A program made the position numbers and the translations under genes. A stretch of 64,000 nucleotides of DNA from Limanda limanda (Eukaryota; Chordata; Actinopteri; Pleuronectiformes; Pleuronectidae), in the NCBI RefSeq assembly GCF_963576545.1, contig NC_083646.1, positions 9,453,491 through 9,517,490 of the forward strand, given 5' to 3'. Below are positions 22,785-35,321 of this stretch, piece after piece; position 1 is the stretch's first letter, and every line of letters begins with the position of its first letter. The notes beneath the pieces are model-generated. The model had not been told where the DNA came from and did not search any database. It saw nothing but the letters and a program-made list of their open reading frames with translations.

Positions 22785-23290
22785 CAACGGAAAATATGGT
22801 CCCTCTCTCCGCTCCCGCCTCTCGCTCCGCTATCACTCCTGTTTTCTGTCTATCCCACCTGATATCATTCTGTCACCCCTGCGCCGGGCTCCTTTTTTCC
22901 ATCATCCCCCCCTATCTCTTCCCTCCCGTTCTCGCCTTTTTATTGGCGCTCTACATTCCACCCGTCATGTTTCACTCCCCCGTTTCTATCCATCTTCCGC
23001 CGCTCTCTTAATCCCCTCTCATTTGCTCTGCTCGGCCCTCAGCCCACCACCACCCGCCACCATCCGTTTCTCTTCCTGCTCTCCCAGAGCCGTTTCCTCG
23101 TGCTGTCCCATTTCCACCTACTCCTCGCTGTTTCCCTCATTCTTCCTGATACATTTCCTCTCGGCTATCCATTCCATTCATCCCTCTCCCCTCTTCTATT
23201 TGTGCTACATTGCTATATCCCTCTCCATCTCTGGCTTTCCTATCACCCACTCGCACCTTCCCCATCTATACGTCCTCTGACCTCCCTCAT
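22785..23290 (+). repeat. Long pyrimidine-rich island
   Basis: About 500 bases strongly biased to C/T on the plus strand, without a short repeat period (CTCCGCTCCCGCCTCTCGCT, CTCCCCTCTTC and so on). It encodes nothing recognisable. Confidence 0.65.
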
Positions 23291-23399
23291 TTTCCTCCAT
23301 AGGTTTTTAGTTCATCCGTCACAACCGACACTTAACATGGCAAGTCTTTGTTGGGGTTCTATGGGTCTCAGACAGTTTGTTCTTTGCTGGGTTGTAGCT

Positions 23400-24180
23400 G
23401 GGGTAAGCGTTTAGACAAAAAAGTATAATGTTACCCCCGTCAATCGCAAGTGGGCTTTCCATTGATCATCATCAAAACTGTACTATGGCTGACCAAAAAG
23501 TGCGTGCTCCATCTCGAACCTACATAACAACAATGGCAATCATGGAGGCAACAAAAGCTCGGTGTCTGTAGATAACTCCGGCGACTCTTCGTCATCTCTT
23601 CCACAAACTCCATCCGTCTCCGATCAAGCAGCCATCTAAAATCATTCAGTCACCGTTGAGTGAGAAAGACGGACGTTAAAATCACAAAAGTCTAACAACC
23701 GTCACTGGTCTCTGTGGTGCTTTCCTCTGTTGACTGTTGGGATTCCTGCTTCCGACACTTTGATCTACGATGGCTTGGTTTCTGGTATGTTGGTTTTAGG
23801 CGCATTTGTGACAGAGAAAAAAACTGAAAGGCTAACTCCACTAGCTCTTTATACTCGCTAATTTTGGTGTGGAGGTATCTTTCTCTCTGTAACCCAGGTA
23901 AATTTCAAACATCCACTTCTCTAAACTGGATAATTTATCTCGTCTTTCTTCCTCCTTCCTGCAACATCTTTCTTCTTATTGATGCATCTTCTCTGCCTTC
24001 CTCCAAATAAGCTCATCCATTCACCGCATTTCCACTATTTTGCCTTTATTTGATTCCTGTGATGCCTGTATGTTCGCCTTTTTTATTTCCCATTCTTTTT
24101 TGCCCTCTTTCTCTCTTTCTGTCCTCTCCATTTCTTTCTTCCTCATGTCTCCCTCTGCATTCCAGCCTGCCCTCCCTCTC
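23400..24180. other. No gene recognised; pyrimidine-rich at the right
   Basis: 23420-23700 is non-repetitive within the window and has a repeat-like feel (ACCAAAAAGTGCGTGCTCC, CTCCATCCGTCTCCGATC), but I could not assign a family. From 23930 the plus strand becomes CT-rich. Confidence 0.4.
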
Positions 24181-24199
24181 TCATCCGCAGCCTGAGCAC

Positions 24200-24440
24200 A
24201 GAGCTCCATGTGTCGGAATCAATTAGGGCTGAGAGCCGTCGCGGCCGCTCTTTCACGGAGGTAAATATTAAACTGCACCAAGCACCGAGGAGGAAGAGAG
24301 GGGAAGAGAGGAGGGGAGAGAGGGAGCCCTCCGTCCCTAATCCACCGCATCGATCAGGCGGGGATGAGGGTAATATATTATTTTGACAAGATACGATCCT
24401 CCGACGCGCACCGCTATCCCCGGCGATCGATTTCTTTTTT
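24200..24440. promoter_or_regulatory. Candidate conserved enhancer with CpGs
   Basis: ATCAATTAGGGCTGAGAG, CGTCGCGGCCGCTC, GGTAAATATTAAACTGCACC, then after a purine block CCGCATCGATCAGGC and CGGCGATCGATTTC. A rare non-repetitive CpG-containing island, split by a GA-rich insertion, within pyrimidine-rich flanks. Confidence 0.35.
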
Positions 24441-24499
24441 CTCTCCTTTTTTTTCTCTTCCCTTTTCTCCCCCTCAGCGAGTGGGACAGAGTTTGTGTG

Positions 24500-26850
24500 T
24501 TACTGGGTGTGTGTGTGTGTGTCTTATACAGAGTGTGCGTGCATGTGTGCCGCACGCATTCGTGTGATGTCGTCGTGCGTCTTTCAGCGTGTGCATGTGC
24601 ACTGGAGTGTGGATGGGTGACAATAGGAACAGTATTAGGAAATGTGTGGAAGAGCCGAGGCTGGTGCAGCTAGTAGGTGTGCGCCTTTACAAACAAGCTG
24701 CTGTCTGAACAGCTAAATCACTGCTCATAGACGGATCGTTGAGGAGAATGTGAGAGCCGCATGTTGTGTAGATTTTCCGGGGGGTGTGTATACATGCGCA
24801 TATGTGTGTGTGCATACATGCCGAGGCAGGACTGTCAGGGTTACAGTTAGTCAAATGGGCAGAGCTGACCTATTGTAAAGTTAAGTGTCCTTCCCCCCAC
24901 ATGGCCCCCTCTGCTCCCGTGCCCTCCCCTCTATATCGCTTTGTAAACTGTGTCTAAATGCTAAATTCCCCAGATCAATTTTTTTTATTCAACCTCTCCC
25001 CCCCATCAACGCACTCCCTCTGCCCCCCTGTACCTCTGTCAAGCAGCTTCACGTCCTGCTGTCCTCCAGTGATGGAGTGTGTCCTTACACCTGCACGTCG
25101 GCTGTGTCTGTGTGCAACCAGGACTCGCGTGTCAAATTCTACAAAAAACTCAAGTTTTCACATCACATCCCAGATGGAAAATGATGCACACATAGTTGCT
25201 GCTGTTTTGATTATTGAGTTCCATCATAAAGCTGCAAAACTGCTCAAAATAAATGACAGTTAATAGTTACTTCTGTTAAGTTTGTTTCTCTGATCCATGA
25301 GAAGACTCGATGGTTGGATCTCCCAGCTTTCAGCAACCTCTGTATACAATCAAATGCATTAATAATAATCTAATGAACTCGGAAGACGTGAATGCATGCA
25401 TGCCACCTAGTTTGCAGAAAAGGGCAGAAAATGAAAGCAAACTAGCAGCTGCCAATGACGACGAGCAACTGAGCAAGTTGGTAGAGACCAGATGTAGTGA
25501 TAATTAGACTGGAAACAAATTCTACTGTGATGCTTGAGCTTCTCTTTTGTCTGTTTGATTTTTAGATGGCCAAACTTTGCCAACAGGTGACAGTATCAAG
25601 TTCCAATTCATCAACAAGCTGAAAGTATATCCAGATCCAACCGGGAAAGAACATCGATGTTGGAGGATTTGGCAAAACCTCAAAACGATTAAGACGACAG
25701 CTTTTTGAAGCCATCATCTTTAACATGATTGCTTTCTACAGTGTGTTGGCATGGAAACTGCAGTATGACTCCTCTTAGTGAAAGTTCCCATTTACAGTAA
25801 CTACATATACCAAGGGAATCACTGCTACGTGTCCATTCCCCAACCCAAAGGGTTCAGAACCCTTACTTTCTGTCTTCGTACTTAGAAGGAACTGGACATT
25901 GTTACATGCTGAATGGAAATAGATTGGATATAAGTGGGCTGATATATCAATGATACAGTGTTCAGAAGTTTCTAAGTGCAGATTGTCTACACTACTGTGG
26001 ATATGTGTAAAAGATTGCTCAAAGAAACGCTCAAACAGGCCTGCCAGTAGGGGGTGATAAAGTCAAGTACCAGAGATCGACGTCGTGAGCTTGTTCACCG
26101 GTATGAAGGCCGCCATTGTTCTTGTTGTTTCTGGGTGTATGATTATTAGACCAAGCAACAGTGGGCATTTGCGAAGAAACTGTGACGCCATCGTTTCCCA
26201 AATGCCACGTATTGTACACGTGGACATACAGAAACCAGAGTTTGTGGGCAAGAGGTCCAGAACGCAGAGGGAAAAGTGGGGTTTTTGTTTTCATGGGTTA
26301 AGATTATTATGGGTAGGGTTAGGGTAAGAATGAGATCTGACTTGTGCACGTGCATGTGATTGTGTGTGTGATTGTGCGTGTAAGCACTTCCATAGGCAAA
26401 GACAATGACCTCCAGCAGATGGCAGAAACACAACCCATAGGACACTGTGTTTTTCCAATACAGATTATTGCGGATAGACAGTCCCTGTGAGTGTATCAAG
26501 AGACTGCACCATGAGACAGTTTCTATTTTCTATGAGTGTGTGTTGTACTTTGTATGGATCTGTCTCTTTTGTGTCGGCTATCGCTTGTCCTCGTGTGGGT
26601 CTATAGATTCAAACACTCACATGTCCGCTTACACACCCCGGCACCCAACCAGTTTCCTCTGAGACAAAGCTCCGTCCAAACAAGTATGTCAACACCTGCT
26701 GGTGTCTCCTCCGGCTCCCTCCTGCTCTCTCTCTTACTCCTCGTCTCCCACTTACTCTGTTTCGGCGCACCGCGACTTAGTTTTTCCTCTTTCTTTCTGT
26801 CCGCTCTTGCTTTTATTGTGCCATTTTCTGCCACTTTGGTCTGAGAAAGG
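24500..26850. other. No gene; degenerate GT-rich and AT-rich sequence
   Basis: 24490-24620 is loosely GT-rich. The rest is unremarkable. A short GGGTAGGGTTAGGG run at 26313-26326 is too short to call a telomeric repeat. No exon is supported. Confidence 0.55.
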
Positions 26851-26859
26851 CAGGCCATA

Positions 26860-27510
26860 ATGCAATCTCTTCCCCCTCTCCGTCCCCTGCTGTGAGGGAG
26901 AGTAGCTTGGCCTGTGTGCTGGGCCGGGGAGAAGGGGGAGAGACGGGGTCAAGGTGAGCTCTAATACACTATTGATCTGCCCCAATTGAAAACCTGATGG
27001 AAATTTTACCCCCCTCCCCTCCCTCCCTCCTCGTAGTTCTCCCGCACCCCTCTCTCTCTCCCTCTCTGCCCGCCCCCCCCAATTCATCGACCCCCCTCTC
27101 CCTTCCTATCTCCCACTTCTCTCTTCCCTTATGTCTTTTTTCCCTTCCCGTGTGTATCCTCCCTGGTGTCTAGAGTCTTCCTCTTCTTCAGTGTCTATCC
27201 CCGTTCACTCCAATCTGTTTTCTCTCCCAGCTGAATGTCTCTTTCAACCACTGACCACTTTCTCTCCTCGCGATCTATCTCCGCACTGGGCAGCACTCTG
27301 CCTCCACCTCTTTTCAAATGTGCCTCTAATCATTTCCTCTCTTCTCCTCACCTCCTTTTGGTCTCTCCATCTGCCCGTATTTCAAGCTTGTTCCACTCAT
27401 TTTCCCTTTAAAAATCGCCTGCTACCCAACCACACCCCTCCCCACTGTTTCTGTCGCTCTCACTCTTTTTCCCTCATCCCCCTCTCTGAGTGTGCATCAG
27501 ATGGTCCATT
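26860..27510 (+). repeat. Pyrimidine-rich island
   Basis: CT-rich plus strand, densest at 27005-27130 (CCCCCCTCCCCTCCCTCC, CTCTCTCTCCCTCTC). An AT-containing core at 26955-27000 (GAGCTCTAATACACTATTG, CCCCAATTGAAAACC) may be a small regulatory element embedded in it. Confidence 0.6.
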
Positions 27511-27519
27511 TCTCTCTAA

Positions 27520-29040
27520 CCCAGTGCATATTGATCCCTATGGCAGTAGCATGCAGGGTGAGGGCTGCGAGGACCACTGCTACAGTATATTAAACGCCAC
27601 AAACGCTTTGGACGTGGGACCTGAGACACGCCTCCCCGGCAGGGCCCTGTCAATAGCTGCTCCCTCCTGTCAACAGCAGCCAAATGGCCTCTCAATCTGG
27701 GACTTGTGATTGGGCTACAGATTGGTAGAAACTGCAATGGATGCGCCACAGAAAAATAAGAGAGAGCCTTGACGGGAGAAAAGCCAGTATGAGAAAATGA
27801 AAGAAGATAAGGAGATGTGCATAAGCTACTTCTCCCGATGACGGAGAGCTGCTTAAAAAAATACAGATGCATTCAACACTGATGCGAGTCAATGAAATCA
27901 TGTAAAACCATTTCCATTCAGCTGTCTAAAATGTTGCTAAACAAAATCTATGACCTCGGTGTTCAATTTGCCCCATTCTTTGCCTTAACAGGTTTCATAA
28001 TAACACACTGTTGTCCTGTAGTTATGTGGAACAGCAATTATGGACGCAGCCGAGTGTGCTATACACTGTTCAAGCACGTCAAACAAAAGAGGCACAAACA
28101 TTGGAAAGGGCCTGAACAATGGAGATGGCAGCGGCAGAAGTAAACCTTTTTACGGCTACCCATTACTTTCTCCACTTAACAAGACAGACCACAACCTCTC
28201 CCTCGCTCTGACTCTATGCAGAGTTGGCTGCTATCACCGCGCTGCCTGAGTGGGAGATAAATGGAGTGAGTGTGTGTATGTGTGCGTTTGATTTATGTAC
28301 TGTTGTGTACGTGTCAGGCGGCCTGGGCTATCAGGACCACCATCTCCCAATAGACACAGAAATGCTACAGCAGTGGAGGGACCTCTCTGTCGACCCCGAG
28401 ACCTCTGATACACATCTGGAACAACAGAGCACACACCGAGCAGGGATTGGAGGGGGTTCGGTGGAGTAGGAGGAGGAAGAAGAAGAAGAAGAAGAGGACG
28501 GAGGGTACCTTCATCGCTCTTGCTCTCCTTTTTTTCTTCATTTTCATTCAAAGAAGATTCCTCCACTTTGTCCCTTACTCTCTTCATTTCTCCTGCCTCA
28601 TGTGGACGAGAGGGAAGCGGCCACCGTACTTCCACTGTAAACTCATCTCCACAACTTCTGTCCGCTCTCGGAGAGATAATCTCACTGGTGGCGAAGCTCC
28701 ATCATGCAAACTGAAGGTCACGTTTGGTTGTGTTCACATTAAGCTTCTGTCAGCAGGAGCCACAGCTGTATGATCCTGATCTCACGGGACATCCATGAAA
28801 GAAGTCCCTTGTTCAAAAGACACCGAGAGAGCTATGGCCAAAACCTCATCCACACTTGAAAAAGCACAGATGGAGGTTGATCTGACTTTAACGGATATTG
28901 TGTGTATTGTGTTAGAATGTATAAAATATGTGCAAGTTTAATAAATAGATGCTTTCTGTTTGTAGTATTTCTTCAGTCCATCGCCTCTAATTCGTCCACT
29001 AACTGATACCAAGAGTTCAAAACACCTGTTTTATTTCCCC
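27520..29040. other. No gene; short GAA run
   Basis: No supported exon. A (GAA)n run of about 25 bases lies at 28470-28496. ATG frames here are short and unlike known proteins. Confidence 0.55.
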
Positions 29041-29664
29041 TCTTCTCTCAATCACTCTTTTCTTCCTTCCCTCACTGTCTCCTCTTTTTCTCCCCCTCCT
29101 CTCTTCACCCTCTCCATCTATTTCTTTCTCCCTAGGAAGGAATCAGTCTCACCTTAATTGCTCTTAAATCGGATTAATGACTGACCGGGGACAACTTGAC
29201 TTAATCTCTCTTCTAGTAAATCTCTTCCTCTTCTCTCTTCTCGTACATCACTCTTCCACATTTTATCCTCTCTTGCCCTCCCTCCTTCTCTTCCTTTGTC
29301 TCCTGTCTTTTCTTTTTCTTTCCGTCGCCAGCCCTTTCTCCCCTGCTCGTTCAATCTCTGTCCATCCTCCTCACTACAACTTTTCCCTCTTTCTGCTTTG
29401 CTCTCTATCTTTTCTTAATTCCTCCTCCCTTCTTTTTCTCTACTCTTTCGCCATCCCTCTCTCTGTGAGTCAATCATTCTTTCATCTTTCTGGACATGCA
29501 TGTCACGCTTCAGCTCTGGCCGTCATCCGAGTCCCCTCATAATTTCTCTCTTCTTCTTTTCACGCTCTTTCGACAACTTTCTATTTTCCTTTAACTTCAT
29601 CATCCTGAGACTTTGCTCAAACCCCTTTGACTCGGCTGTCACTCTCTCTCTCTCTCTCTCTCCA
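29040..29664 (+). repeat. Long pyrimidine-rich island
   Basis: About 620 bases strongly biased to C/T, ending in a (CT)n run at 29644-29662 just before the GT array. An AT-rich patch at 29150-29210 (CCTTAATTGCTCTTAAATCG) interrupts it. Confidence 0.7.
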
Positions 29665-29685
29665 TTCTCCACCTCGTCCCTCCAT

Positions 29686-29689
<4 letters not shown>

Positions 29690-29774
<85 letters not shown>
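29690..29774 (+). repeat. (GT)n microsatellite, about 85 bp
   Basis: Pure GT dinucleotide repeat following the CT-rich island. Confidence 0.97.
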
Positions 29775-29775
<1 letters not shown>

Positions 29776-29779
29776 TTAG

Positions 29780-31860
29780 TCTACAAGGTTGGCCAGTCGC
29801 AGGTTCTTGTTGTGTATGTGTTAGCGCATGTCGATGTGCTCCTGTCATTGACTCCTAAGTGCTTTGGCAATACTAGGCCTCTGCTGTCAAACCAGTGCAA
29901 CTAATCTCAATCGAATAACATTGAACTTGTATTGAGATGGAGATAAAGGACATGAGCGGCTGTCTGTGTGATTACTCAAGCAGCTCCCTCGCACCCATGT
30001 GAAAAGAGCACATGGATGAAAAGTGCACCCTCAACACACACATTCCAGAAATCCTTTTATATGACAGTGACTCATTTTCTATCTCTACCCTTAAAGGAAT
30101 TAACACCAAATCCAAAGCAAGAAATAAAAAAGTTCATTACAGTTCAGTAAAAAAAAACAGGTGACACGGTGTCATACTGAGGTGATACTGAGGCAATGGA
30201 ATCGTACCACCTTCCAAACCCCTGCAGTTCAAAAAACTGAGGGGAAAAAAGAGGCCAGCCTTGTGGACAAAAGCTCATTTTCCTCTTGGTTGCACACTGC
30301 TGCAGGCGGGCTAACATGCCACAGGAGAATTCAACCACTCATACACCTTTGTTTTCCTCGGGTTTTTCTCAACTTTACACACAGCAGCAGAGCCGTAACC
30401 GAGAGTGAACCAGGATTTCTGTCAGCCCAGAAGGGAGATGTGCCCGGCCTGTCTGGCCCGAGGCAGATTCAAGGATCTGACAGCCAACAAGTCGCCGCTC
30501 TTTGGGTTTGGGACTGAGAAGAGAAGAATCTGTCATTTCCAAACGTGCTGCACATTTGCTCAGCTTCCAGTTTTGCTTTGACCACTTCCCACGTCTCCTT
30601 CTTTCTCTCCTCTCCACTCCCCAACTCTTCCAGTGCACCCCCACCGACCCACCTCCCAAACTGCCTGCGTGCCCATCTGCTTCACAGCGCTCCTGTGCTT
30701 GTCCTCCCTCGATCTCACTCTCTCTCTCACAGTGCAGTCAGGATTAAGCATTTATCTCGGTGGTCCTCCTTTCGGCCCTAAACGCCCGTGAGGATGATAA
30801 GAGTCGCTGGGATTTGTCAAATTGTGTGCCATTGATTAACTGACCTTTCACGCCTGCAAGTCTCTCAGCCACTCCACTAACTGCCGACAGGCTAGATGGA
30901 GAGATAGATGGATACATCTGGCTGTTATTGTTGTGTACAAGTTTGTAGTTACCAGGTGTGGCGGCGAGAGACGACACGGGGTATGAGGGCCACAGGAGAG
31001 AGAGGTGTGGGAGGGTGAGGGAGGGAGGGAGGGAGGGAGGGAGGGCCAAGGCTCCGAGATGGTGGGAAAGATACAGGGGGAGTCCTTCAATTGCCCTATA
31101 GGCTCGGAGTGTAACAGGCAGAAAGGTCTACCAGCAAACATTAATGAGTCCTGAATAATGAATAATGAAACACAAATTTTAAGGTGTGCCAAGGGGCTCA
31201 TATCAGACAGGAAGAATTAGGGGGAACAGAGGAGCCAGAGGAAGAGTTCAGACATTGGCTGGCTGGAGGTGAAGCTTGCATGTGATCGGTAATGGCCGAG
31301 GGCTATTGAATGGCGAATTGGACACTTTTGATTATTCACACACAGGTTTGCACGGCTTCACCGCTAACACCTTTTCAAGATCCAAGAATTACAAAATTAC
31401 AAAAAATTAAATATAATTAGAAACTGAAAAAAGCCGCCAAAGTCAAACATATGAGGAAGACATTTTTGCATTTAAAAAAAGTATCTATGATTTTTTTCTG
31501 TATCTTTAAATTTCCACTGTTTGCTGCCGGGTGAGTCTCTGAGTAACAGGGACTCAAAGATTTTATGTGAATTTAAGTTTTCAAATTAAAATTTTACTAA
31601 TGAATAAAATTACAGTGCAAACTTAAAGTTTCACACTTTTATGCCCAAATGGATAAATTCACTGGGGTCTTCAATGTTAAATTAACTTTAGCTCCTCCTG
31701 AAAACATCTTGATCTTAGTTCAGCTCCTCACAAAATTAAAAAGTACGTTGGATTTTTTGGTGTATATGAGTTGTGTGTTTCTGTTACACTCATGTAAGAA
31801 TAACAAGCAAATGTAGACTGAGACATTTGGAGGCTTTGTCGCTGATGAAGATGAGGAGTG
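29780..31860. other. No gene; one GGGA array
   Basis: No exon supported. A (GGGA)n tetranucleotide array of about seven units lies at 31018-31044. At 30162-30174 there is TGACACGGTGTCA, a perfect 13-base palindrome, possibly by chance. 31380-31700 is AT-rich without structure. Confidence 0.55.
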
Positions 31861-32250
31861 AGTTCACCCACCTGGACCTCCGCGTCGCCCCGCCTCAGAG
31901 ATGCACCTGAGGCCGAAGCCCGATCACTGTGACTCGGTCTGGATTCGGAGTTCGGTCGCTGCTGCGCTGGTTCCGACCCGGGAGGGAGGGAGGGAGGGAA
32001 GGGGGGAGGTGGAAGTGCCTGTGTCGCACTGTACGGAGGCGTCACTAAAAAAAACACAACAGATAACAGAGTTAATTCTATTTTGGGGCTGAACAAAAAT
32101 CATCCTTCTGCAGGATAAGAGTTTACTAACATTTCTCGAATAAAAATATAATAACAGAATAAACCAGGGGACAAGAGAAGCTTCGAGTCCCGCAGGATGG
32201 AGCCGATCCTGGGGCTCGTGTTGCGCTGGTCTCCCGCAGGACCACTTCTG
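31860..32250 (-). promoter_or_regulatory. CpG-rich patch with minus-strand donor (candidate first exon)
   Basis: On the minus strand CGCGGAGGTCCAG|GTGGGTGA gives a fair donor with the exon ending at 31872. The sequence to its right is CpG-rich (CGGTCTGGATTCGGAG, CGCTGCTGCGCTGG), followed by a GGGA run at 31980-32000. No ATG frame is convincing, so any exon would be non-coding. It is a weaker candidate for an erfl 5' exon than 45310. Confidence 0.25.
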
Positions 32251-32379
32251 CCCCATAGACCACAGATCAATCACCTTATTTACTCTTTACTGCCTGAACA
32301 GTCACAGAGACAGAGAGAGGCGGGAAGAGAAGCTAGCACGAGAAGAAAAAATCATTATAATATAACCTATACTCATGCA

Positions 32380-32700
32380 CTCACTTAAATTGTGCGTCTT
32401 TGGCACATCTTTGCGGATGACCTCATCGCAATTGATGATATTTATTCCTCTTCTCGAGTTGATGTCTCTATTATTTCCAAACAAAATTCCCCCCAGTGAC
32501 AAATATTTTTTTGCTGTATTGATATTGCATCCTCCTGTAATGTTTATAGGTATTAGCGCCTTTTCCGCCCGGGCTGTATCCCGGTGTGTGCGCACAGGGA
32601 GCGGGCAGGGGCCCGGGTGGAGCTCGGTGAGAGGCTCCGCTGCCTTGTTATCGATATATGAGAAGCTGGCTCGAAAGGATATTGACCGCACTAACTAGCC
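32380..32700. promoter_or_regulatory. Candidate conserved enhancer, long non-repetitive island
   Basis: More than 300 bases of non-repetitive mixed sequence: CATCGCAATTGATGATATTT, GTGACAAATATTTTTTTGC, TGTAATGTTTATAGG, TTAGCGCCTTTTCCGCCCGG (E2F-like TTTTCCGCCC), a GC-rich part, then TTATCGATATATGAGAAGC. It combines CAATTA/forkhead-like and CpG-containing parts, with no coding frame. Conservation could not be tested. Confidence 0.4.
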
Positions 32701-32789
32701 GCACTTTGATCATACGAAATTGCTTTCCAGATGACAACACATTAAGGATGAGAGCATTTTAAAGAAGAAAAAAAAAATCAAACCCGCCT

Positions 32790-33640
32790 CTCGCACCTGT
32801 CAGAAGTTTCTTTTCCGAGTGAGGTGGAGGTGAGAGCCCCGATAGATCGACTGGCGAGACGGAGGGAGGAAAGAGAAATTGTCTATTTCCAAACGAGACG
32901 ACAAGGTGAAAAAGTTGAGGACGAAACAAAGACAAGGAGGTGAAATTCCGATTTTTTTAAATTGCAGATGAAAAAAATCCCGATCACAATCCGAAAAGTT
33001 CTAATCTGCGCAAAAGAAAACTCGAATTTCCTCAAATTAGTTGAGAATAAATGGCCAGATAATAAAAACGACAGAAGAGAAAATGATCTTGAAAGAATAG
33101 ATGCACGAAAAAATAAAATAAAAAAGAGGCAGCATGACAAATATTATGTTTTGAAAGTACACGTCTGCGTTGGTTGTGCAGTTGTTTTGCCGTTTCAATG
33201 AGAATATTCTTCTTCTAAATTTATACATTTAAAAAAGAATCTGTAAAATGAAACTTGAATCGTCGCAAATTGAATTCTAAAACAAATATGAACAATATCA
33301 TAACATAATTTAATATTGGAGTGCAGTTTAAAATCAGGAGGCTTTGAGAAATAAACTGCAGATTATTCGTTCACATATAATTTATATTATTATTGTTAAT
33401 ATGATTATGACATAATAACAATTATAATTAATATAATAGTAATATAATAACACTAACAAAAATGAGGCACGAACAGGCCTTTAGGCTGGATTGAAAATAC
33501 TTTTTATACTGTTTGCTTTTGGATTAAATCGATTATTATTAATATTATGATTAAAATTATTATTATTGTTGAGGCTGTAATTTGTATCGCTCCTGTAAAC
33601 AAATGTAAGCTTTATCCGACACATATTTACCATTTCTACC
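32790..33640. other. AT-rich non-coding stretch
   Basis: A/T-rich with ATT/AAT microsatellite-like patches around 33380-33560. No gene seen. Confidence 0.6.
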
Positions 33641-34100
33641 TCCTTCTACTTCGCAGAGAGCACAAACAGCAGCGGGCAGCGTTAAAGAGCTGATATTAGA
33701 ACAAATGTAATTGGACGGGTTAACGAGTTCAACGCGTCCGAGCAGAGGTGAGGCATGGCGGAGGGGAGGGTGAGTGACGTGCGGTGGGGGAGAAAATTTC
33801 CCCGAATGCCATTTAATGTCGGAAATATTTCCTGCCAGGTATTGACAGCACGGAGACGGATGAGGCGGCCGAAGAGAAGCGGCGCAAAACCAGGGAGGTA
33901 ATCCAATTAAACGGGGGTGGACTTGGAGAGAAGAGAGGTTCAACACGTTGGCCTGAAAGTTCACACACACACACGCACACACACACACACTCAGATGGAG
34001 GGAGGACACGGGCATGGACGAGCTGTCTGTGGCCGACACTGGAGCTCGGGAGCGGGGCAGAGGGAAGCTGGCCGATCGCTGTGGAGCATGGACCAAAAAC
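33640..34100. promoter_or_regulatory. CpG-bearing island with (CA)n
   Basis: CTGATATTAGAACAAATG, AATTGGACGGGTTAACGAG, CAACGCGTCCGAGCAGAGG and TAATCCAATTAAACGG form a non-repetitive island; a CA array lies at about 33961-33990. On the plus strand ATGGCGGAGGGGAGG|GTGAGTGAC at 33754-33768 combines an ATG with a strong donor, but only five codons lie before it and no following exon was found. Confidence 0.3.
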
Positions 34101-34109
34101 CAAATTGAC

Positions 34110-35030
34110 TTCAAATTGAGCTGAAAAATTGAAATTATTACTATTTTGTCTGTTCTCCTTTTTTAAAACACTCGCATCATCGTTATCACTACATTATTAT
34201 CATTGAAATTATTATGATCAATTACTAAGTTTGGGTGCATTTATTTGTGCTCAACTGAGAATTCAATAATTCTAGTAAATCCTCCTCACTTGCCAGTCCT
34301 CTATATTCCACACGCACGTCTTTTAAACTTTACAGAGGAAGGCTGGTGCGGTGGAAAGTTAGATGTGAATAATTGACGCTGGGAAAACAACAACACTGGT
34401 CGGGGTTAGGGGGGGGGGGGATCCATTGATCGATCTCTTAATCTGCAATAGTTACATGCATGTATTGATTTACAGACACTGTTTATCTGGAAATATACAG
34501 GCACAAATAATTGATGGAGTTCACCACGGCACACATAAATATGCATCAAAGTTGTAAGAGGGTAAACACCTAAAAAAAAAAAAAATAGGAGAAGACGGAA
34601 AAATCTGAGGCAGAGAGCAGCGAATCCTCACAGAGATTATTCCGAATATGTGTTTTCTTTTTTTTTCAAGTTTGACTCACTGTATCGATGCGCCCACTAC
34701 TTCAGAAAGTAACTCCCATAGGAGTCTGAACTAACACACACACACAAACACACACACACACACACACAGACACACACAGAGAGAGAGGGAGTAAACTTCA
34801 GCATTTTGTTGGGGGGAACATATTGACGCATGGCCACAGACAGGAGCTGCTGTTTTGGGAGAGGAGTGTTTCTGTGGAGAAAAATACTGAAGCGTAGAAA
34901 AATGTTGCAGGAGGACATTCTTTGAAAATTAATTTTGGGCAAATTTATATATCAATTATAGTATTTGCACGTGCAATTAAATCCCGGAGTAGCCAACAGG
35001 GCACGAGCAGCAAGGCACGGACACATTACG
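34110..35030. other. No gene; short CA array
   Basis: AT-rich sequence with a G run near 34410 and a (CA)n array at about 34735-34780. No exon supported. Confidence 0.6.
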
Positions 35031-35040
35031 CAGGCACGCA

Positions 35041-35041
35041 C

Positions 35042-35131
<90 letters not shown>
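35041..35131 (+). repeat. (CA)n microsatellite, left arm of an inverted CA/GT pair
   Basis: About 90 bases of CA. A GT array of similar length begins 95 bases downstream, so the two can pair. Confidence 0.97.
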
Positions 35132-35132
<1 letters not shown>

Positions 35133-35226
35133 AACAATCCTTATAAAGGTGAATTAGACGCGGTCATTCACACATGGGCGCAGAGAAATGGACGAGAGAG
35201 AGAGAGAGAGGGGGGAAAAGGAGGGT

Positions 35227-35241
35227 ATGTGTGTGTGTGTG

Positions 35242-35308
<67 letters not shown>

Positions 35309-35321
35309 GCCTGTGCGTGTG
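35227..35321 (+). repeat. (GT)n microsatellite, right arm of an inverted CA/GT pair
   Basis: GT repeat with one TTTCT break near 35241 and CGTGTGCC breaks at the right end. It is the reverse complement of the CA array at 35041-35131. Confidence 0.97.

Noticed and set aside
26313..26330. GGGTAGGGTTAGGG-like run
   Set aside because: Under three hexamers; expected by chance, and no link to the 47 kb element.
30162..30174. TGACACGGTGTCA palindrome
   Set aside because: A 13-base palindrome in ordinary sequence without neighbours; may be chance.
33754..33768. ATGGCGGAGGGGAGG followed by a strong plus-strand GTGAGT donor
   Set aside because: Only five codons before the donor and no downstream acceptor exon recognised; too little to call a gene.
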